64,000 nt of DNA from Lactiplantibacillus brownii (GTDB taxonomy: Bacteria > Bacillota > Bacilli > Lactobacillales > Lactobacillaceae), in assembly GCF_031085375.1 (NCBI RefSeq), contig NZ_JAVCWF010000001.1, positions 930,001 to 994,000 on the forward strand, given 5' to 3'. The notes under the pieces are model-generated. The model was given only the letters and a program-made list of their open reading frames with translations. It was not told where the DNA came from and did not search any database. This document shows, in pieces, positions 24,663-36,000 of the stretch. The first letter of the stretch is position 1, and each line of letters opens with the position of its first letter. The position numbers and the translations under genes were made by a program.

Positions 24663-24748
24663 GCCGGGGTGGCGGAATTGGCAGACGCACAGGACTTAAA
24701 ATCCTGCGGTTAGTGATAACCGTACCGGTTCGATCCCGGTCCTCGGCA
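24663..24748 (+). tRNA. tRNA-Leu (anticodon TAA)
   Basis: Acceptor GCCGGGG/CCTCGGC, anticodon stem CAGGA/TCCTG with loop CTTAAAA giving TAA, long variable arm, T arm CCGGTTCGATCCCGG. Confidence 0.95.
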
Positions 24749-24758
24749 TTTTAAATAT

Positions 24759-24832
24759 GCACCCATAGCGCAATTGGATAGAGTGTCTGACTACGAATCA
24801 GAAGGTTGTAGGTTCGACTCCTACTGGGTGCA
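24759..24832 (+). tRNA. tRNA-Arg (anticodon ACG)
   Basis: Acceptor GCACCCA/TGGGTGC, anticodon stem TCTGA/TCAGA with loop CTACGAA giving ACG, the standard TadA substrate that becomes ICG. Confidence 0.95.
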
Positions 24833-24840
24833 TTTAGTAT

Positions 24841-24914
24841 CGGGAAATAGCTCAGCTTGGTAGAGCACCTGGTTTGGGACCAGGGGGTCGCAGGTTCGAA
24901 TCCTGTTTTCCCGA
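24841..24914 (+). tRNA. tRNA-Pro (anticodon TGG)
   Basis: Acceptor CGGGAAA/TTTCCCG, anticodon stem CCTGG/CCAGG with loop TTTGGGA giving TGG. Its acceptor and D arms are nearly identical to the second tRNA-Pro at 24970. Confidence 0.95.
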
Positions 24915-24924
24915 TCGATCAAAA

Positions 24925-24955
24925 CAGTCTTAGTTATTGTAACTAGGGCTTTTTA
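24925..24955 (+). terminator. Weak terminator between the two tRNA-Pro genes
   Basis: AGTCTTAGTT pairs with AACTAGGGCT (8 of 10, counting wobble), followed by TTTTTAT. The last tRNA may depend on read-through or a promoter I cannot see. Confidence 0.55.
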
Positions 24956-24969
24956 TTTAAATTTTTTAA

Positions 24970-25043
24970 CGGGAAGTAGCTCAGCTTGGTAGAGCACTAC
25001 GTTCGGGACGTAGGGGTCGCAGGTTCAAATCCTGTTTTCCCGA
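24970..25043 (+). tRNA. tRNA-Pro (anticodon CGG)
   Basis: Acceptor CGGGAAG/TTTCCCG with one G-T pair, anticodon stem CTACG/CGTAG with loop TTCGGGA giving CGG. It looks like a duplicated and diverged copy of the TGG gene upstream. Confidence 0.94.
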
Positions 25044-25063
25044 TGAGGACTAAACCACAGAAG

Positions 25064-25091
25064 GATCCAGTCAATTAGGCTGGATTTTTTT
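25064..25091 (+). terminator. Terminator of the tRNA cluster
   Basis: ATCCAG (25065-25070) pairs with CTGGAT (25080-25085), followed by seven T. Confidence 0.75.
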
Positions 25092-25357
25092 GTGCCCAAA
25101 GCTTGTTTAACGTCGTACTCATCGTTACAATTATCCATTTAACTTGCCAATTCGGTTGGCCTGAACTGATGCTGGAGCGTGCTGAGCAACAGAGACAGAC
25201 AAGCGATAGAGTAGCTACAATATCTTAACCACCAGCTCGCCATAATTTTTGGCCGCTAAGGCAATTTTCAGTCCAATCAATTGAATGCAGGTCAGGGGCG
25301 TGCTATGCTGTAACAACCGTGAGAGGCCTATCTGTACCGCCCTTTAGGTGAAATTCT
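25092..25357. other. Intergenic region before ctsR, with a reversed repeat B fragment
   Basis: No gene. Positions 25142-25185, read on the minus strand, match the 3' end of repeat B (TCCAGCATCAGT and CCAACCGAA are shared). The rest holds nothing I can name. Confidence 0.5.
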
Positions 25358-25405
25358 TTGCAATTTCTGGTTATCCTCGTATAATGAAAGTCAATATTAG
25401 TCAAA
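25358..25405 (+). promoter_or_regulatory. ctsR-clpC promoter with CtsR operator
   Basis: TTGCAA at 25358-25363 and TATAAT at 25380-25385 (16-bp spacer). Just downstream AGTCAAT-ATT-AGTCAAA (25389-25405) fits the CtsR heptad tandem repeat (RGTCAAA, three bases, RGTCAAA) with one change. CtsR would block its own operon here until heat stress. Confidence 0.85.
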
Positions 25406-25427
25406 GATAATGTAAAGGGTGAAGCAG

Positions 25428-25895
25428 ATGCAAAGTCAAAATATCTCCGATATCATCGAAAAATATTTAAAAAGTATTTTGGCGGACGCTGAGCATGTTG
25501 AAATTCGGCGGTCAGAAATTGCTGACTTGTTCAATGTGGTCCCTTCTCAAATCAATTATGTGATTAAGACTCGTTTTACCATTCAAAACGGTTACTTAGT
25601 AGAAAGCAAACGTGGCGGTGGTGGTTACATTCGAATCGAGAAGGTTAACCTCTTGGATGACGCTGACGTTTTGGACACCCTGATTCAAGTGATTGGGGAT
25701 TCAATAACGCAACGGGATGCCTACGCGGTCGTCCAAAGCCTCTATGAGGATGATGTATTGAATCGCAGGGAAGCCCAATTAATTTTAGTCGCGACTGATC
25801 GGAATACGCTAGGCGTTGATGATCATGACTTGGAAAACAGTTTACGAGCGCGCATCATTATTGGAATCTTGAACCACCTGCGTTACGAAAGTTAA
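25428..25895 (+). CDS. ctsR: Class III stress gene repressor CtsR
   Basis: 155 residues with the CtsR layout: winged helix (ISDIIEKYLKSILADAEHVEIRRSEIADLFNVVPSQINYVIKTRF) and the glycine-rich wing tip SKRGGGGYIRIE that senses heat. It represses clp and other heat-shock genes. The ATG at 25428 has AAAGGG eight bases upstream; the GTG at 25419 overlaps that site. clpC follows after 18 bases. The mcsA and mcsB arginine-kinase genes found between them in Bacillus are absent, as is usual in lactobacilli. Confidence 0.95.
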   Translation: MQSQNISDIIEKYLKSILADAEHVEIRRSEIADLFNVVPSQINYVIKTRFTIQNGYLVESKRGGGGYIRIEKVNLLDDADVLDTLIQVIGDSITQRDAYAVVQSLYEDDVLNRREAQLILVATDRNTLGVDDHDLENSLRARIIIGILNHLRYES

Positions 25896-25913
25896 AGAAA
25901 GCGAGGAATCGCA

Positions 25914-28418
25914 ATGGATAACCTATTTACCCCGAGTGCCAAGAGTGTCTTAGTTTTAGCGCAAGAACAGGCTAAGTATTTTAAACACCAAGCAGTGGGA
26001 ACGGAACATTTATTATTAGCATTGGCCATCGAGAAAAATGGGATTGCTAACAAAGTCTTACAACAATATGCGGTTACGGAAGATGATATTCGTGAAGAGA
26101 TCGAACGTTTCACGGGTTATGGCACCTTAAGTAATGTCGGCAAAGAGACCTATTTACCTTATTCACCAAAAGCAAAGGAAATTTTGTCTGTGGCGGGTGA
26201 TGAGGCCAAACGTTTGGGTGCCAACAAGATTGGGACTGAACATCTCCTATTAGCGATGTTGTCTGATGAAAGTATCCTGTCCTCGCGTATCTTAATGAAC
26301 TTAAACTTAGATTTAGGACAAACACGCAAAGTAGTGTTACGAAAACTTGGTGTCAGTGATGCCATGGGTAAGCGTAAAACTAATGGTCAAACGCGTGGTG
26401 GCAAAAAAGCTGAAGGCACCCCAACCCTAGATTCGTTAGCACGTGATTTAACACAATTAGCTAGTGAACAAAAGATGGACCCTGTGGTTGGACGTTCAAA
26501 AGAAGTCAAACGGGTCATCCAGATCTTGTCACGGCGAACGAAGAATAACCCTGTTTTGATTGGGGAACCTGGTGTTGGTAAGACGGCGATTGCTGAGGGT
26601 TTGGCCCAAAAGATCGTTGCCGGTGATGTTCCAAGTGATATGGCAGATAAGCGGTTAATGATGCTCGATATGGGGTCATTAGTTGCTGGGACCAAGTATC
26701 GTGGTGAATTTGAAGACCGTTTGAAGAAGGTCATCGATGAAATTTACAACGATGGACATGTCATTCTCTTCATTGATGAATTGCATACGTTAATTGGTGC
26801 CGGTGGTGCTGAAGGGGCAATTGATGCGTCAAATATCTTGAAACCTGCCTTGGCTCGTGGTGAATTACAAACCATTGGTGCGACGACTTTAAATGAATAT
26901 CAAAAGTATATTGAATCTGATGCAGCGTTGGAACGACGTTTTGCGACAGTGATGGTTGATGAACCAACGCCTGACGAAGCGGTCGAGATTTTAACCGGTT
27001 TACGGCCACGTTATGAAGAACATCATCATGTCAATATTACGGATGAAGCCGTGGAACAAGCAGTTAAGCTTTCTAGTCGTTACATCAGTGATCGTTTCTT
27101 ACCAGATAAGGCCATTGATTTAATGGATGAAGCTGCGGCTAAAGTTCGTATCGATCAAATGGACAAGCCGACAAAATTATCCAAGAATCAAGATAAGTTG
27201 GCTGATCTGCGGCAACAAAAAGAAACGGCAATTGAAGATCAAGATTTCGAACAAGCTGCGGATATTCGTAAAAAAGAAATGAAACTTAAAGATCGGTTGG
27301 ATACTTTAGCGGCAGCCCAAGCAGTTGCGGCTGAAGACGGTGATGAACCTAAGTATGCTTTGGATGTCACTGGCGAAGATATTGCCCAAGTGGTTGCTGA
27401 ATGGACAGGCGTGCCGTTGACACAGTTACAAAAGACTGAAAGTGAACGGCTGGTCAATTTGGAAAAAATCCTGCATAAACGAGTCATTGGCCAACCGGAA
27501 GCTGTTTCAGCGGTTGCACGTGCTATTCGGCGTGCACGAAGTGGGCTAAAAGACCCTAGCCGGCCAATTGGTTCTTTCATGTTCTTAGGCCCAACTGGGG
27601 TTGGGAAGACTGAACTTGCGAAGGCCTTGGCTGAAGCGATGTTTGGCTCTGAAGACAACATGATTCGGATTGATATGTCTGAGTATATGGAACGTTACTC
27701 AACGAGTCGTTTGATTGGTTCTGCACCTGGTTATGTCGGTTACGACGAAGGGGGCCAATTAACAGAAAAGGTTCGGCAAAAGCCATACTCAGTCGTCTTG
27801 TTTGACGAAGTTGAAAAAGCCCATCCAGATGTCTTCAACATTTTGTTGCAAGTTTTGGATGACGGCTACTTGACTGATTCGAAGGGACGTAAAGTCGATT
27901 TCCGGAATACTATTTTAATCATGACATCTAACTTAGGAGCCACGACCTTACGGGATGAAAAATCCGTTGGGTTTGGTGCCGAAGATAAGGCTAATGATTA
28001 CAAGGCGGTTTCAGCGACAATTCGCGAAGAACTTCGAAAAGCGTTCCGTCCTGAATTCTTGAACCGAATTGATGAAACGATTGTCTTCCATTCATTGAAT
28101 CGCGAAGAATTGCATGAAATTGTGAAATTGATGGCCAACGAGATTGTTGAACGAGTGGCGCAACAAGGCATCAAGATTAAGATGACCCCAGCTGCGATTG
28201 ACGTGGTTGCCAAGGCCGGTTTTGATCCTGAATACGGTGCGCGACCAATTCGACGGGCTTTACAGACCGAAGTTGAAGATCGGTTAAGTGAATCATTGTT
28301 AACCGGTGAAATCAAAGTTAATGATCAAGTAACAATTGGTGCCAGTCGTGGTGCCATCACCATTAATGTGAAGTCTCAACCGAAGTCGGATGGCCGTTCA
28401 ACGGTTTCCTCTAAATAA
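25914..28418 (+). CDS. clpC: ATP-dependent Clp protease ATPase subunit ClpC
   Basis: 834 residues: two N-terminal Clp repeats (about 1-145), first AAA+ domain with Walker A GEPGVGKT (217-224), a UVR-like linker ([19 protein letters not shown]), and a second AAA+ domain with GPTGVGKT (559-566) and the sensor region. The linker and length identify ClpC rather than ClpE or ClpB. It unfolds proteins for ClpP in the cytoplasm under heat and general stress. It is in one operon with ctsR and is therefore CtsR controlled. Confidence 0.96.
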   Translation: MDNLFTPSAKSVLVLAQEQAKYFKHQAVGTEHLLLALAIEKNGIANKVLQQYAVTEDDIREEIERFTGYGTLSNVGKETYLPYSPKAKEILSVAGDEAKRLGANKIGTEHLLLAMLSDESILSSRILMNLNLDLGQTRKVVLRKLGVSDAMGKRKTNGQTRGGKKAEGTPTLDSLARDLTQLASEQKMDPVVGRSKEVKRVIQILSRRTKNNPVLIGEPGVGKTAIAEGLAQKIVAGDVPSDMADKRLMMLDMGSLVAGTKYRGEFEDRLKKVIDEIYNDGHVILFIDELHTLIGAGGAEGAIDASNILKPALARGELQTIGATTLNEYQKYIESDAALERRFATVMVDEPTPDEAVEILTGLRPRYEEHHHVNITDEAVEQAVKLSSRYISDRFLPDKAIDLMDEAAAKVRIDQMDKPTKLSKNQDKLADLRQQKETAIEDQDFEQAADIRKKEMKLKDRLDTLAAAQAVAAEDGDEPKYALDVTGEDIAQVVAEWTGVPLTQLQKTESERLVNLEKILHKRVIGQPEAVSAVARAIRRARSGLKDPSRPIGSFMFLGPTGVGKTELAKALAEAMFGSEDNMIRIDMSEYMERYSTSRLIGSAPGYVGYDEGGQLTEKVRQKPYSVVLFDEVEKAHPDVFNILLQVLDDGYLTDSKGRKVDFRNTILIMTSNLGATTLRDEKSVGFGAEDKANDYKAVSATIREELRKAFRPEFLNRIDETIVFHSLNREELHEIVKLMANEIVERVAQQGIKIKMTPAAIDVVAKAGFDPEYGARPIRRALQTEVEDRLSESLLTGEIKVNDQVTIGASRGAITINVKSQPKSDGRSTVSSK

Positions 28419-28436
28419 AAATCATGAGATAAGTTT

Positions 28437-28470
28437 AAAAAGCTCAGGCGCTTCATTCTGAGCTTTTTTG
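28437..28470 (+). terminator. Terminator of ctsR-clpC
   Basis: AAAAAGCTCAG pairs with CTGAGCTTTTT, ten-base loop, T run after. Confidence 0.87.
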
Positions 28471-28614
28471 CTATCAATAAATTAGCAACGGTCCCGGTAG
28501 TAATCAGTAAAAAAATGGTGTAGATTATAAGGTGACTGTGAAACTTTGACGATGATGTTAGCAGTGAGTCATGACAGACCCAAAAGATTTAAGAAGAGAA
28601 AGGTGCTGATTTGA

Positions 28615-29220
28615 ATGGTCACGCGTGCGGAACAACTGGCTAAAACGCATCAGGCAATTTTAGATGCCGCACGAACGTTATTCCTGAAGCATGGCTATGC
28701 CGCAACCAGTACTCGCGACATTGCTAATGCGATTGGAATTACCCAGCCAGCTTTGTATCATCATTTTAAAGACAAAGAAGTTATTTTCCTAGCCGTGATT
28801 ACCACGGTTGGTGGCGAGATCAAAACTGGTTTGGACCAGATTTTATCACAGCCCAACCAAGTGCCACTGGAACAGTTGACGGATGTCTCACTGTTACTCA
28901 CGCACAAACACCCTGCCGATATCTTTACGCTGATTCATACGAGCTTTAAAGATTTATCCCGTGAGCATATTGGTCAATTGGCCGGCATCTTTCGAAATGA
29001 TTACGTACAACCGTTGCAAGTGTTCTTTGCGCAACCTAATATTCAGTTGCAGGCGGGCGTGACACCAGCCATGGCCGCCAACTTTTATCTCACGAGTTTG
29101 AGTCCGCTGTTTAATAGTTTTCATCGTATTGGTGATCCCGATGCGGATGAACGGACTCAGATACAAACCTTATTAAAAATGATTATGTTTGGCGTTGCTA
29201 CCGCGCCAACGACGCACTAA
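28615..29220 (+). CDS. TetR/AcrR family regulator
   Basis: 201 residues. The N-terminal helix-turn-helix reads ILDAARTLFLKHGYAATSTRDIANAIGITQPALYHHFKDKEVIF, a clear TetR domain, followed by an all-helical ligand domain without recognisable specificity. AGAAAGGTG precedes the start. It stands alone between clpC and rpoB with no adjacent transporter or enzyme gene, so its target is not evident. Confidence 0.9.
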   Translation: MVTRAEQLAKTHQAILDAARTLFLKHGYAATSTRDIANAIGITQPALYHHFKDKEVIFLAVITTVGGEIKTGLDQILSQPNQVPLEQLTDVSLLLTHKHPADIFTLIHTSFKDLSREHIGQLAGIFRNDYVQPLQVFFAQPNIQLQAGVTPAMAANFYLTSLSPLFNSFHRIGDPDADERTQIQTLLKMIMFGVATAPTTH

Positions 29221-29238
29221 GAATATCGAGTCGTTTGG

Positions 29239-29267
29239 TTGACACACCATCGGTTTCGATGTATATT
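29239..29267 (+). promoter_or_regulatory. rpoBC promoter
   Basis: TTGACA at 29239-29244 and TATATT at 29262-29267 with a 17-bp spacer, about 200 bases upstream of rpoB. Confidence 0.85.
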
Positions 29268-29274
29268 ATAACTT

Positions 29275-29460
29275 GTCTGTAACCGTGAACTTGAACAAAG
29301 GCGCAATCTATTGTCTGCGCGCTTTGTTAATATAAGCCCAAAAATAGTCCAACTTAAATGACTATTTTTGGTTTTTTTATGCCCAAAATTCGGTTTTTAG
29401 TGCATTTGTAACACAAATGTAATATTTGCTGAGAGGGCCGAGTCACGGAATAATAAGAAG
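29275..29460 (+). ncRNA. rpoB leader RNA (Lacto-rpoB-like) with internal terminator
   Basis: The 5' leader of rpoB holds a stable hairpin AACAAAGGCGC / GCGCGCTTTGTT (29295-29328), then a strong terminator-like hairpin (29338-29378). A structured leader upstream of rpoB is a described feature of lactic acid bacteria (the Lacto-rpoB motif); I place this region there by position and hairpin content, without a covariance search. It could set RNA polymerase level by attenuation. Confidence 0.6.
29338..29378 (+). terminator. Attenuator-like terminator in the rpoB leader
   Basis: CCAAAAATAGTC pairs perfectly with GACTATTTTTGG and is followed by seven T, yet lies between the promoter and rpoB. The TetR gene upstream has already ended at 29220, before the promoter, so this hairpin most simply acts on the rpoB transcript. 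Confidence 0.8.
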
Positions 29461-29471
29461 GGGTGAACAAC

Positions 29472-32400
29472 TTGGCCGGACATTTAGTTAAATACGGTAA
29501 ACACCGTACCCGTAGAAGTTATGCACGTATCAAGGAAGTTCTTGATTTGCCTAACTTGATCGAAATCCAAACTGATTCATATCAGTGGTTCTTGGATGAA
29601 GGTCTCCGGGAAATGTTTGAAGATATTTTGCCAATCGACGATTTTGCAGGAAAACTTTCACTTGAATTTGTCGACTATCAACTATTAGAACCAAAGTACA
29701 CCGTCGATGAAGCACGTGAACATGATGCGAACTATTCAGCACCACTGCATGTGACTTTACGACTGACTAACCATGAAACTGGCGAAATCAAGTCGCAAGA
29801 TGTATTCTTTGGCGATTTCCCATTGATGACTGAACAAGGGACTTTTATTATTAATGGTGCCGAACGGGTCATTGTTTCACAATTGGTTCGTTCACCCGGT
29901 GTTTACTTTAATGAAGAATTAGATAAAAATGGTCGTCCTAGCTATGGCACAACGGTTATTCCTAACCGTGGGGCTTGGTTAGAACTTGAAACGGATGCTA
30001 AGAATATTTCTTATGTTCGGATTGACCGGACACGGAAGATTCCATTAACGGAATTGGTTCGGGCCTTAGGTTATGGTTCTGATGACGATATCATCGATAT
30101 GTTAGGTGAAACTGACAGTTTGTTGAATACCTTGGAAAAAGATGTTCATAAGAACACCGATGATTCACGTGTTGAAGAATCTTTGAAAGATATCTACGAA
30201 CGGCTACGTCCTGGTGAACCTAAGACCGCTGACAGCTCACGGAGTCTTTTAACCGCACGCTTCTTTGATCCTAAACGTTATGACTTTGCTCCAGTTGGCC
30301 GTTACAAGGTCAACAAGAAGTTAAGCATGAAGACGCGTTTAATGGGTCAAACCTTAGCTGAAACTTTAGCTGATCCAGATACTGGTGAAGTGATTGCACA
30401 AAAAGGCGACGTCATCGATAAAAATGTGATGGCGAAGTTGGGAAGTTATTTGGAACGTGACGACTTTAAGACGGTGACTTATACGCCATCCGACGAAGCG
30501 GTTGTAACGAATCCAATGGTCTTACAAGTTGTGAAAGTTTACTCACAAAACGATCCTGAAAAGGTTGTTAACGTGATTGGCAATGGCAACATTGACCTTA
30601 AGTTCAAACACATTTTACCTGCTGATATCATTGCTTCCATTAATTACTTCTTTAACTTGCAAGAAGGTTTAGGCACGACTGATGATATTGATCACTTGGG
30701 TAACCGACGGATTCGTTCCGTGGGTGAATTGTTACAAAACCAATTCCGGATCGGGTTATCTCGAATGGAACGGGTTGTACGTGAACGGATGTCAATTCAA
30801 GACGCCGCCACGGTAACACCACAACAATTGATCAATATTCGACCAGTTGTGGCTTCAATTAAGGAATTCTTTGGGTCATCACAATTGTCTCAATTCATGG
30901 ATCAAACTAACCCCTTAGGTGAATTAACGCATAAGCGGCGTTTATCAGCCTTAGGACCTGGTGGTTTGACGCGTGATCGGGCCGGTTATGAAGTTCGAGA
31001 TGTGCACTATACCCACTACGGTCGGATGTGCCCAATTGAAACGCCTGAAGGGCCTAACATTGGTTTGATCAACAGTTTGTCATCTTATGCCAAAGTTAAC
31101 CGTTATGGGTTCATCGAAACGCCTTATCGTCGTGTCGATTGGACGACTCATAAAGTTACTGACAAGATTGACTACTTGGCCGCCGATGAAGAAGACCAAT
31201 TTGTCATTGCCCAAGCGAACTCGCCATTAAATGACGATGGTTCTTTCGTTGAAGATACTGTTTTAGCCCGTAAAAAGGAAGAAAACTTGGAAATCTCCAT
31301 CGAAGACGTCGATTACATGGACGTTTCGCCTAAGCAAGTTGTTGCTGTTGCCACCGCATGTATTCCTTTCTTGGAAAACGATGACTCAAATCGTGCCTTA
31401 ATGGGTGCGAACATGCAACGACAAGCGGTTCCTTTGGTTGATCCACATGCCCCATTAATTGGGACTGGGATTGAATACAAAGCGGCCCATGACTCCGGGA
31501 TTGCCTTGATTAACCGGCATGAAGGAACGGTCGAATATGTCGATGCACGTGAAATTCGTGTTCGGCGTGATGATGGTTCTTTAGATACCTACAAATTAAT
31601 GAAGTTCCGTCGTTCAAATGGTGGTAAGAACTATAACCAACGCCCAATCGTCAAAACTGGCGATCACGTTGATAACGACGAAGTCTTAGCCGATGGTCCA
31701 GCAATGGAAGGCGGGGAATTAGCTTTAGGGCAAAACCCATTAGTCGCCTTCATGACTTGGAACGGTTATAACTTCGAAGATGCCATCATTATTAATGAAC
31801 GTTTGGTTCGTGAAGATGTTTATACTTCAATCCATATTGAAGAATATGAATCAGAAGCTCGTGACACCAAACTTGGACCTGAAGAAATGACGCGTGAAAT
31901 TCCTAATGTTGGGGAAGACGCTTTGCGTAACCTTGATGAAGATGGAATTATCCGTGTCGGTGCCGAAGTTAAAGATGGTGACATTTTAGTTGGTAAGGTA
32001 ACGCCTAAGGGAGTTACAGAATTATCAGCTGAAGAACGTTTGTTACATGCCATTTTCGGTGAAAAAGCACGTGAAGTTCGGGATACCTCCCTCCGAGTAC
32101 CACATGGTGGTGGCGGGATCATCCAAGATGTTAAAATCTTTACTCGTGAAAACGGGGACGAATTATCACCTGGTGTGAACATGATGGTCCGCGTTTACAT
32201 TGCACAAAAGCGGAAGATTCAAGTTGGTGACAAGATGGCTGGACGGCATGGGAATAAAGGGACCGTTTCAATCGTGGTTCCTCAAGAAGATATGCCGTAC
32301 ATGCCTGATGGGACACCAATCGATATCATGTTGAGCCCAATGGGTGTGCCTTCACGTATGAACATCGGACAAGTTTTGGAATTGCATTTAGGTATGGCTG

Positions 32401-33077
32401 CTCGTAAATTGGGTATTCATATGGCAACGCCTGTCTTTGATGGGGCGCGTGATTCTGATATTTGGAAGGCTGTGCGTGAAGCCGGGATCGATGCCGATGG
32501 GAAGTCAATCGTCTATGATGGCCGAACTGGTGAACCATTCGACAAACGTATCGCCGTTGGGGTTATGCATTATATGAAGCTTAGCCACATGGTCGATGAT
32601 AAGATCCATGCACGTTCAATCGGACCTTACTCTTTAGTTACGCAACAACCACTTGGTGGGAAAGCGCAATTTGGGGGTCAACGTTTTGGTGAAATGGAAG
32701 TTTGGGCCTTGGAAGCTTATGGGGCTGCTTATACATTACAAGAAATCTTGACTTACAAGTCTGATGACGTGGTTGGTCGGGTTAAGACCTACGAAGCCAT
32801 TGTCAAGGGCGAACCAATTCCTAAGCCAGGTGTACCGGAATCATTCCGTGTGTTGGTTAAGGAATTACAAGCATTAGGACTGGATATGAAGGTCTTGGAT
32901 GCTGAAGATAAAGAAATTGAATTGCGGGATATGGATGACGATGACGACGATGTCGTTAACGTGGATGCCTTGAGCAAGATCCAGCAAGAAAACGAAAAGA
33001 AAGCTGCTGACAAGCCAGCCAAAACTGACAAACCAGCTGCTACTGAAACAACAAACGCTCACCAGGATAATCAATAA
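29472..33077 (+). CDS. rpoB: DNA-directed RNA polymerase subunit beta
   Basis: 1201 residues. It has the standard beta segments, including the rifampicin region ([34 protein letters not shown]) and the highly conserved [12 protein letters not shown] and [25 protein letters not shown]. The C-terminal tail is acidic then Lys/Ala-rich. The TTG at 29472 is chosen because the protein then begins (M)[19 protein letters not shown] like other Firmicutes and AAGGGGTGA is seven bases upstream. rplK/A/J/L are not adjacent. rpoC follows after 17 bases. Confidence 0.97.
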   Translation: MAGHLVKYGKHRTRRSYARIKEVLDLPNLIEIQTDSYQWFLDEGLREMFEDILPIDDFAGKLSLEFVDYQLLEPKYTVDEAREHDANYSAPLHVTLRLTNHETGEIKSQDVFFGDFPLMTEQGTFIINGAERVIVSQLVRSPGVYFNEELDKNGRPSYGTTVIPNRGAWLELETDAKNISYVRIDRTRKIPLTELVRALGYGSDDDIIDMLGETDSLLNTLEKDVHKNTDDSRVEESLKDIYERLRPGEPKTADSSRSLLTARFFDPKRYDFAPVGRYKVNKKLSMKTRLMGQTLAETLADPDTGEVIAQKGDVIDKNVMAKLGSYLERDDFKTVTYTPSDEAVVTNPMVLQVVKVYSQNDPEKVVNVIGNGNIDLKFKHILPADIIASINYFFNLQEGLGTTDDIDHLGNRRIRSVGELLQNQFRIGLSRMERVVRERMSIQDAATVTPQQLINIRPVVASIKEFFGSSQLSQFMDQTNPLGELTHKRRLSALGPGGLTRDRAGYEVRDVHYTHYGRMCPIETPEGPNIGLINSLSSYAKVNRYGFIETPYRRVDWTTHKVTDKIDYLAADEEDQFVIAQANSPLNDDGSFVEDTVLARKKEENLEISIEDVDYMDVSPKQVVAVATACIPFLENDDSNRALMGANMQRQAVPLVDPHAPLIGTGIEYKAAHDSGIALINRHEGTVEYVDAREIRVRRDDGSLDTYKLMKFRRSNGGKNYNQRPIVKTGDHVDNDEVLADGPAMEGGELALGQNPLVAFMTWNGYNFEDAIIINERLVREDVYTSIHIEEYESEARDTKLGPEEMTREIPNVGEDALRNLDEDGIIRVGAEVKDGDILVGKVTPKGVTELSAEERLLHAIFGEKAREVRDTSLRVPHGGGGIIQDVKIFTRENGDELSPGVNMMVRVYIAQKRKIQVGDKMAGRHGNKGTVSIVVPQEDMPYMPDGTPIDIMLSPMGVPSRMNIGQVLELHLGMAARKLGIHMATPVFDGARDSDIWKAVREAGIDADGKSIVYDGRTGEPFDKRIAVGVMHYMKLSHMVDDKIHARSIGPYSLVTQQPLGGKAQFGGQRFGEMEVWALEAYGAAYTLQEILTYKSDDVVGRVKTYEAIVKGEPIPKPGVPESFRVLVKELQALGLDMKVLDAEDKEIELRDMDDDDDDVVNVDALSKIQQENEKKAADKPAKTDKPAATETTNAHQDNQ

Positions 33078-33094
33078 AAAGGGAGGTCGGTCCT

Positions 33095-36000
33095 TTGATC
33101 GATGTCAACAAGTTTGAAAGCATGCAAATCGGTCTGGCATCCCCAGACAAGATTCGCAGCTGGTCATATGGCGAAGTCAAAAAGCCTGAAACCATTAACT
33201 ACCGGACATTGAAACCTGAAAAAGACGGTCTGTTTGATGAACGTATCTTCGGTCCTACTAAGGATTGGGAATGTGCGTGTGGTAAATACAAACGGATCCG
33301 TTATAAGGGTATCGTCTGTGACCGTTGTGGTGTCGAAGTTACCCGTAGTAAAGTCCGTCGTGAACGGATGGGGCATATCGAACTCGCCGCACCAGTTACT
33401 CACATCTGGTATTTTAAGGGTATTCCTAGCCGGATGGGCTTAGTCTTAGACATGAGCCCACGGGCACTTGAAGAAATCATTTACTTCGCTTCATACGTCG
33501 TTATCGAACCTGGTAACACGCCACTTGAAAAGAAGCAATTGCTTTCAGAACGTGAATACCGTGAAAAGAAAGCCCAATACGGCAAAGAATTTGATGCTGA
33601 AATGGGTGCCGAAGCCATCAAGCGCTTATTGAATAACGTGGATCTTGAAAAAGAAGCACGTGATTTAAAGGAAGCCTTGAAGGATGCGTCTGGTCAAAAG
33701 CGGACGCGGGCCGTTCGCCGTTTGGATATCATCGAAGCTTTCGTGACTTCTGGTAACGAACCAGCTTGGATGGTAATGGACGCGATTCCGGTCATTCCCC
33801 CGGACTTACGACCAATGGTTCAATTGGAAGGTGGGCGTTTTGCCACTTCTGACTTGAATGATTTGTATCGTCGTGTTATCAACCGTAACAACCGGTTGAA
33901 GCGTTTGTTGGACTTAAACGCCCCTGGGATTATCGTTCAAAACGAAAAGCGGATGTTACAAGAAGCCGTTGATGCGTTGATCGATAATGGTCGTCGTGGC
34001 CGTCCAGTCGCTGGTCCCGGTAATCGTCCTTTGAAGTCTCTTTCACATATGTTGAAAGGGAAGCAAGGTCGGTTCCGTCAAAACTTACTTGGTAAGCGGG
34101 TTGACTATTCTGGTCGTTCCGTTATCGATGTTGGTCCATTCTTGAAGATGAATCAAATGGGGTTACCTCGTCAAATGGCGTTGGAACTCTTCAAGCCATT
34201 CATCATGAAAGAATTGGTTAAACGTGAATTAGCTTCTAATATTAAGAACGCTAAGCGGAAGATCGAACGGGCTGATGATGATGTTTGGGGCGTCTTAGAA
34301 GACGTCATCAAAGAACATCCCGTGTTATTAAACCGGGCCCCTACGCTTCACCGTTTAGGGATTCAAGCTTTTGAACCCGTTTTGGTTAGTGGTAAAGCGA
34401 TGCGGTTACATCCATTGGCTTGTGAAGCTTACAATGCCGATTTCGATGGGGACCAAATGGCCATTCATTTGCCTTTGTCAGATGAAGCCCAAGCTGAAGC
34501 CCGTTTGTTAATGTTAGCAGCCCATCATATCTTAGCGCCTAAGGACGGGAAGCCCGTTGTAACGCCTTCTCAAGATATGGTTATCGGTAACTACTACTTG
34601 ACGACTGAAGAAGTTGGTCGTGAAGGCGAAGGCATGATCTTCAAAGACTTGAATGAAGCACAAAAAGCTTATCAAGCTGGTTATGTGCACATGCATAGCC
34701 GGGTTGGGGTTCAAGCCTCATCAATGCCTGACAAGCCATTTACGGACGAAGAAAAGCAAGAAGTCTTGGTTACGACGGTTGGTAAAGCAATCTTCAACAA
34801 TATCTTACCTGGTAAGTTCCCATATTTGAACGAACCAACGAATGATAACTTGATTGATGGTACGCCGGACAAGTATTTCTTGAAGCCAGGTGAAAACATT
34901 CATGACTTCTTAGATGGTCAAGAATTGATTATGCCATTCAAGAAAGGCTTCTTAGCGGATATTATCGCCGAAGTTTACAAGCAATATCATGTGACGGCAA
35001 CGTCACTCTTGCTTGACCGGATGAAAGACTTAGGTTACAACATTTCAACTAAGTCTGGTTTGACGGTCGGGGTTGCCGATATTACTGACTTGAAGGAAAA
35101 GCCAGCGATTATTGACGAAGCCCATAAGCAAGTTAATACGATTTCAAAACAGTTCCGTCGTGGGTTAATTACCGACGATGAACGTTATGAACGGGTCATT
35201 GGTGTTTGGAACGACGCCAAGGATCAAATTCAACAAAAACTGATTGAAAGCTTCAGTCCAGATAACCCAATTTACATGATGAGTGATTCTGGTGCTCGTG
35301 GTAACATTTCTAACTTTACGCAGTTAGCTGGGATGCGTGGTTTGATGGCCGCTCCTAATGGGAAGATCATGGAATTGCCGATCCTTTCTAACTTCCGTGA
35401 AGGACTCTCAGTCTTGGAAATGTTTATTTCAACCCATGGGGCTCGTAAAGGGATGACCGATACGGCCTTGAAGACTGCCAACTCAGGTTACTTGACACGT
35501 CGACTTGTCGATGTTGCGCAAGATGTCATTGTGCGTGAAAAGGATTGTGGGACCGACCGTGGGTTACGGATCAGTGCCATCATGGAAGGTAACGAAGTCA
35601 TCGAACCATTGTACGACCGGATTCTTGGTCGTTACACGATGAAGACGATCTTTGATCCTGAAACACATGAAGAAATCATTGGTAACAACGTTATGATCGA
35701 TGAAGACTTGGCTCAAAAGATTGTTGACGCTGGGGTTACCGAAGTAACGATTCGTTCAGCATTCACTTGCAACACTAAACATGGGGTTTGTGAACACTGT
35801 TATGGTCGTAACATGGCTACCGGTGACGAAGTTGAAGTCGGTGAAGCGGTTGGGACCGTTGCGGCTCAATCAATCGGTGAACCAGGGACGCAGTTAACTA
35901 TGCGGACTTTCCATACTGGTGGGGTTGCCGGAGACGATATTACCCAAGGGTTACCTCGGGTTCAAGAAATCGTTGAATCACGGAATCCTAAAGGTCGTGC

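Noticed and set aside
24496..24690. 64-codon minus-strand frame over the tRNA genes
   Set aside because: It is an antisense artefact of three tRNA genes, which are certain.
31820..32182. 120-codon frame antisense to rpoB, and similar ones in clpC and fusA
   Set aside because: Serine-rich frames opposite highly biased coding regions are a known artefact of codon usage; no ribosome sites.
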